This document shows positions 61,425 to 64,000 of a stretch of 64,000 nucleotides of DNA, piece by piece (positions within the stretch are counted from its first letter, which is position 1; the number at the start of each line of letters is the position of its first letter). The notes under the pieces are model-generated. The model saw nothing but the letters and a program-made list of their open reading frames with translations. It was not told the origin of the DNA and searched no databases. Source of the stretch: BJGV01 sp003230615 (GTDB lineage: Bacteria > Pseudomonadota > Gammaproteobacteria > Burkholderiales > Nitrosomonadaceae); contig OY760140.1 of assembly GCA_963663215.1 (NCBI GenBank), positions 1,984,001 to 2,048,000 on the forward strand, in the 5' to 3' direction. The position numbers and the translations under genes were made by a program.

Positions 61425-61856
61425 TTATTGGGAGCGGTATCCGTGTTTCTTGTCAAAATCTTTGGTACCCGAGAAATCAAATCCATCGACTGTGTAGGCA
61501 TCATTGATGTTGACGGTACAGTCATGTAGTGCTGCGTAGGCCACTACCATGGAGTTATTAGGCTTCCCGTCCTCACCGATTAGTTTTATGGGATAGAACG
61601 GGATAGGTGCTCCAGTGGTACCACCCATTACTAAGTGAAGGGAATCAGTGCGGATTATCTCAAATTTCAGAATGCGTTTTTTGCCTTCGCCTTGCATCAA
61701 GTAAATCGTGCCGCCGTCCGCATTTGTAATGTTCTTAGCAGCAACTAAAATGGTTTCTAAAAGCCGTGTCGTGCTCTGTTCCTTCGATAATGCGATGCCG
61801 ATGCTATTGAGTTCTTTCAGCCGTATCCACAGGTCGTCTGTGGTTGTAGTGTTCAT
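61425..61856 (-). CDS. GAF/HD-GYP fragment, first part of GAF domain
   Basis: N-terminal 143 residues: a coiled-coil-like start and most of a GAF domain (LLETILVAAKNITNADGGTIYL). It ends at the TAA in the conserved KHGYRS region. The ATG at 61856 has AGAGAAAGA-type sequence before it. Confidence 0.55.
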   Translation of the reverse strand: MNTTTTDDLWIRLKELNSIGIALSKEQSTTRLLETILVAAKNITNADGGTIYLMQGEGKKRILKFEIIRTDSLHLVMGGTTGAPIPFYPIKLIGEDGKPNNSMVVAYAALHDCTVNINDAYTVDGFDFSGTKDFDKKHGYRSQ

Positions 61857-61887
61857 ATCTTTCTCTGGTTTTATTTCTGTCGTAGCT

Positions 61888-64000
61888 TTATTTGATGCAG
61901 ACCGTGCGTACTTGTTTCATGTCAGTAATGCCTTCTAATACCTTTTCCATACCATCCTGCTTCAAGGTGCGCATGCCCTCACCGAGTGCGGTGACTAACA
62001 TTTCAGCTACCCGCGCATGTTCTTGGATGTTCTTTTTTATGGTATCGGTAGCAATCAACAATTCATGCAATCCTAGGCGGCCCTTGTAGCCACTATCGCT
62101 ACAAGAATCACAACCAACTGGCTCATACAGCATGATTCGTCCTTTATCATCGCCATACTGCTTTGTCCAGCCGTCAAGAATTTCCTTTTTGGCTGCCTCG
62201 GGATCGGCCTTGAAGCGGTCAATATTATTTAACTCCTCACAATATTCCTCAAGCAGCGCATTGATTTCTTGCTGGCTGGCGGCGTGAGACTTCTTACACT
62301 TGCATAAACGTTTAGCTAAGCGCTGTGCAAGTATCCCCAGCAGTGCATCTGAGAAGTTAAATGGATCCATACCCATATCCAGTAGACGTATGACTGATTC
62401 GGTAGCACTGTTGGTATGCAGGGTAGCGAACACCAAATGGCCGGTTAATGAGGCTTCAATACCGATACTGGTAGTTTCCTTATCGCGCATTTCACCCACC
62501 ATGATAATGTCTGGGTCGGCCCGTAGGAACGACCTCATCACCAATGGAAAAGTGAGCCCTGCCTTAACGTTCATCTGTACTTGGCGTAACCCTCTTTGCG
62601 TAATTTCTACAGGATCCTCAGCAGTCCATATTTTGGTTTCAGGAGTATTGAGAGATTTCATGATCGAATGCAATGTAGTGGTCTTACCGGAACCAGTAGG
62701 CCCACATACGAACAATAGGCCATAAGGTTTTTTAATAGTTGACTTGAGTTCCTCTAAGTTGAGTGGAGTGAAGCCCATTTTATCGAGCGGGATAGGCTCT
62801 CCTGCCGACAGAATACGCATTACCACATCTTCCATGCTACCAACGGAAGGAATAGTGGCAACCCGTAATTCGATGTCTAGAGGCCCGAATTTTCTGAACT
62901 TAATCTTGCCATCCTGCGGTTTACGTTTTTGTGAGATATCCATATCGCACATGATCTTGATGCGTGTAACTATTGGGTTACGATAGCTTGCTGGTATCTC
63001 AATGTAAGGCATTAACGAGCCATCCCTACGGAAACGAATTTGTGTTTTTGCTTTACCTGGATAAGGTTCGATATGAATATCAGAAACACCCATTTTGTAT
63101 GCATCAATAATTATTTTGTTGACTAGTTTCACCAATTCGTTGTCAGCTGCGGCTGAAACTTCCTCAGCTACGCCTGGAAGTGCTTCTTCATCCTCAAGGC
63201 TTAAGAGCATGTCATCAATGTTCCCGCTTTCTACTTCAGCTATACCGCTAGAACCGTAGAACAAATCCAGGGTTGCTTGGAATTCTCGTGTGGGACAAAC
63301 TTTGTAAATAATTTTGTGCTTGGAGAAAATGTTGTTGACGATACGTGAGGATTTTATTTTTTCGGGATCAAGTGTCAGAATCACTAACCCCTCTTTAGTA
63401 TCGTCAATTGGCAGCCAGTGATTGTTTGCGACGTAATCGCGTTTCAAATTTTTAAGTAGATCTGACGGTTTAATCCGCTCAGACTTGAAGGGTTCATATT
63501 CCACCTCGAAGAATGAGGCTAGTGCTTTCCCAAGAGATGAGAGTTTGACCTGAAACTCATCGATCAACACATCTTCGAGTCCAACCCACTTTCTACGCGC
63601 TGAACGTGTAGCTAGGTCGAGCTCTGCCGATGACATAACAGCATCCTTGACTAGGTGGTCATATTTTGACTTAACTGTTCGTTGAGTATTTTGGCGTTGC
63701 TTAAAAGCGATAGCTAATGTTTGGCAAAGCTCATTTACTCCATCCACAGCTGTTTGCGAAAATGGTTCATTGGTCTTGCTATTGAGGGGTTGAACTACAC
63801 CCAGCAACTCGTCATCGCTAGCATCTAGTATAGGAGCTACCAGCATTTGCTTGGTACGATAACCAGTACGCTTGTCTACTTCTTTCTGAAAGTGTAGTTG
63901 TGGACTTAGTTCTCTTAGTTCTCTCTCGTCGTAAACATCTTTGATATTAGCGACCTTTTTGCTTAGGGCGATGAAGCCGGCAATACTTTGGTTCGCAATA
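61888..64000 (-). CDS. GspE/PilB-type secretion or pilus ATPase with N-terminal GAF domain, partial
   Basis: The frame is open to the window edge, so the N-terminus is outside. Order seen: a GAF domain (SIAGFIALSKKVANIKDVYD ... GYRTKQMLVAPILDASDDELLGVVQPLNSK), an N1/N2-like region, then the ATPase core with Walker A GPTGSGKTTT, Asp box, Walker B IIMVGEMRDKETT and His box LVFATLHTN. A zinc motif (CKCKKSH and CDSCSDSGYKGR) closes the domain. Such enzymes power type II secretion or pilus assembly; the GAF domain suggests regulation by a small ligand. Its stop is 31 bases before the GAF/HD-GYP gene, so they form one operon. Confidence 0.85.
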   Translation of the reverse strand, partial: IANQSIAGFIALSKKVANIKDVYDERELRELSPQLHFQKEVDKRTGYRTKQMLVAPILDASDDELLGVVQPLNSKTNEPFSQTAVDGVNELCQTLAIAFKQRQNTQRTVKSKYDHLVKDAVMSSAELDLATRSARRKWVGLEDVLIDEFQVKLSSLGKALASFFEVEYEPFKSERIKPSDLLKNLKRDYVANNHWLPIDDTKEGLVILTLDPEKIKSSRIVNNIFSKHKIIYKVCPTREFQATLDLFYGSSGIAEVESGNIDDMLLSLEDEEALPGVAEEVSAAADNELVKLVNKIIIDAYKMGVSDIHIEPYPGKAKTQIRFRRDGSLMPYIEIPASYRNPIVTRIKIMCDMDISQKRKPQDGKIKFRKFGPLDIELRVATIPSVGSMEDVVMRILSAGEPIPLDKMGFTPLNLEELKSTIKKPYGLLFVCGPTGSGKTTTLHSIMKSLNTPETKIWTAEDPVEITQRGLRQVQMNVKAGLTFPLVMRSFLRADPDIIMVGEMRDKETTSIGIEASLTGHLVFATLHTNSATESVIRLLDMGMDPFNFSDALLGILAQRLAKRLCKCKKSHAASQQEINALLEEYCEELNNIDRFKADPEAAKKEILDGWTKQYGDDKGRIMLYEPVGCDSCSDSGYKGRLGLHELLIATDTIKKNIQEHARVAEMLVTALGEGMRTLKQDGMEKVLEGITDMKQVRTVCIK

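Larger units (their letters stand above)
60214..61856 (-). pseudogene. GAF/HD-GYP domain gene, one nonsense codon and one frameshift
   Basis: Three pieces make one gene of 548 codons. The first (61856-61425) ends at TAA (61427-61425) in HGYRSQ-stop-FLTIPMKNHESEIIGVLQLINAK, with the frame unbroken on the other side, so this is a nonsense change. The second (to 61083) ends in GPLKNFI; adding one base in the A or T run just before gives PLKNFHMTELYRKELKIAG, which joins the third piece. Predicted function: a GAF sensor linked to a cyclic-di-GMP phosphodiesterase. It follows the GAF-GspE gene by 31 bases and precedes pilA. Confidence 0.82.

Overview
The window reads as about 64 kb of chromosome from a moderately AT-rich betaproteobacterium, most likely of the Nitrosomonas type. 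This placement rests on protein character and gene order: dapF-DUF484-xerC-hslVU, mreBCD-mrdA-rodA-rlpA next to gatCAB, a long two-cone NrdA with NrdB, a coxBA cluster with cytochrome c fused to subunit II, and a PilH/PilI/PilJ/ChpA array. The family-level assignment is inference. No phage, IS element, CRISPR array or rRNA operon was seen.

Layout. 1-6.0 kb (minus strand): argS (cut by the window edge), hslU, hslV, xerC, a DUF484 gene and dapF. 6.2-9.9 kb (plus): methyl-cycle genes metK, an SAH riboswitch, ahcY and metF. 10.1-11.3 kb: a serine/alanine-glyoxylate aminotransferase, followed by an orphan 3' end of a tmRNA gene. 11.7-18.2 kb (minus): the rod-shape operon mreB-mreC-mreD-mrdA-rodA-rlpA. 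18.3-21.8 kb (plus): gatCAB. 21.8-28.4 kb (minus): a lysine-rich histone H1-like protein, a DUF2442 protein, nrdB and nrdA behind NrdR-like boxes, an EF-hand protein and a small thioredoxin-fold protein. 28.6-31.0 kb: rsmI and a GlcD-like oxidase, divergent. 31.1-38.8 kb: cytochrome c oxidase genes coxB, coxA, a 36-residue protein, ctaG, a DUF2970 gene, coxC, surf1, a Sco-like protein, ctaB and sco; ctaA is not among them. 39.7-48.0 kb (plus): twitching chemosensory genes pilH, pilI, pilJ and chpA. 48-57 kb: ttcA, a DUF2784 gene, queG, tsaE, amiC, a Nudix hydrolase, nadE, glnB and a BepA-like protease. 57.4-64 kb: a PglL-type oligosaccharyltransferase, pilA with a sigma-54 promoter, a GAF/HD-GYP gene and a GAF-GspE/PilB-type ATPase running off the end.

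The most striking feature is the distribution of damage. pilJ (one frameshift, one nonsense codon), chpA (two frameshifts), pglL (one frameshift), pilA (no usable start before its leader) and the GAF/HD-GYP gene (one nonsense codon, one frameshift) are all disrupted. I saw no lesion in the roughly 45 kb of housekeeping genes read the same way. Every frameshift is repaired by adding one base, usually in a short homopolymer. This looks like recent, joint loss of the type IV pilus system, slippage-based switching, or clustered sequencing error; the two nonsense codons argue against indel error alone.

Other points: a glutamine-dependent NAD synthetase whose glutaminase cysteine reads as serine; helically phased 10-bp repeats upstream of the pilA promoter; a small cytochrome oxidase gene joined to ctaG by an ATGA overlap; and a strong minus-strand terminator far from any annotated gene end.
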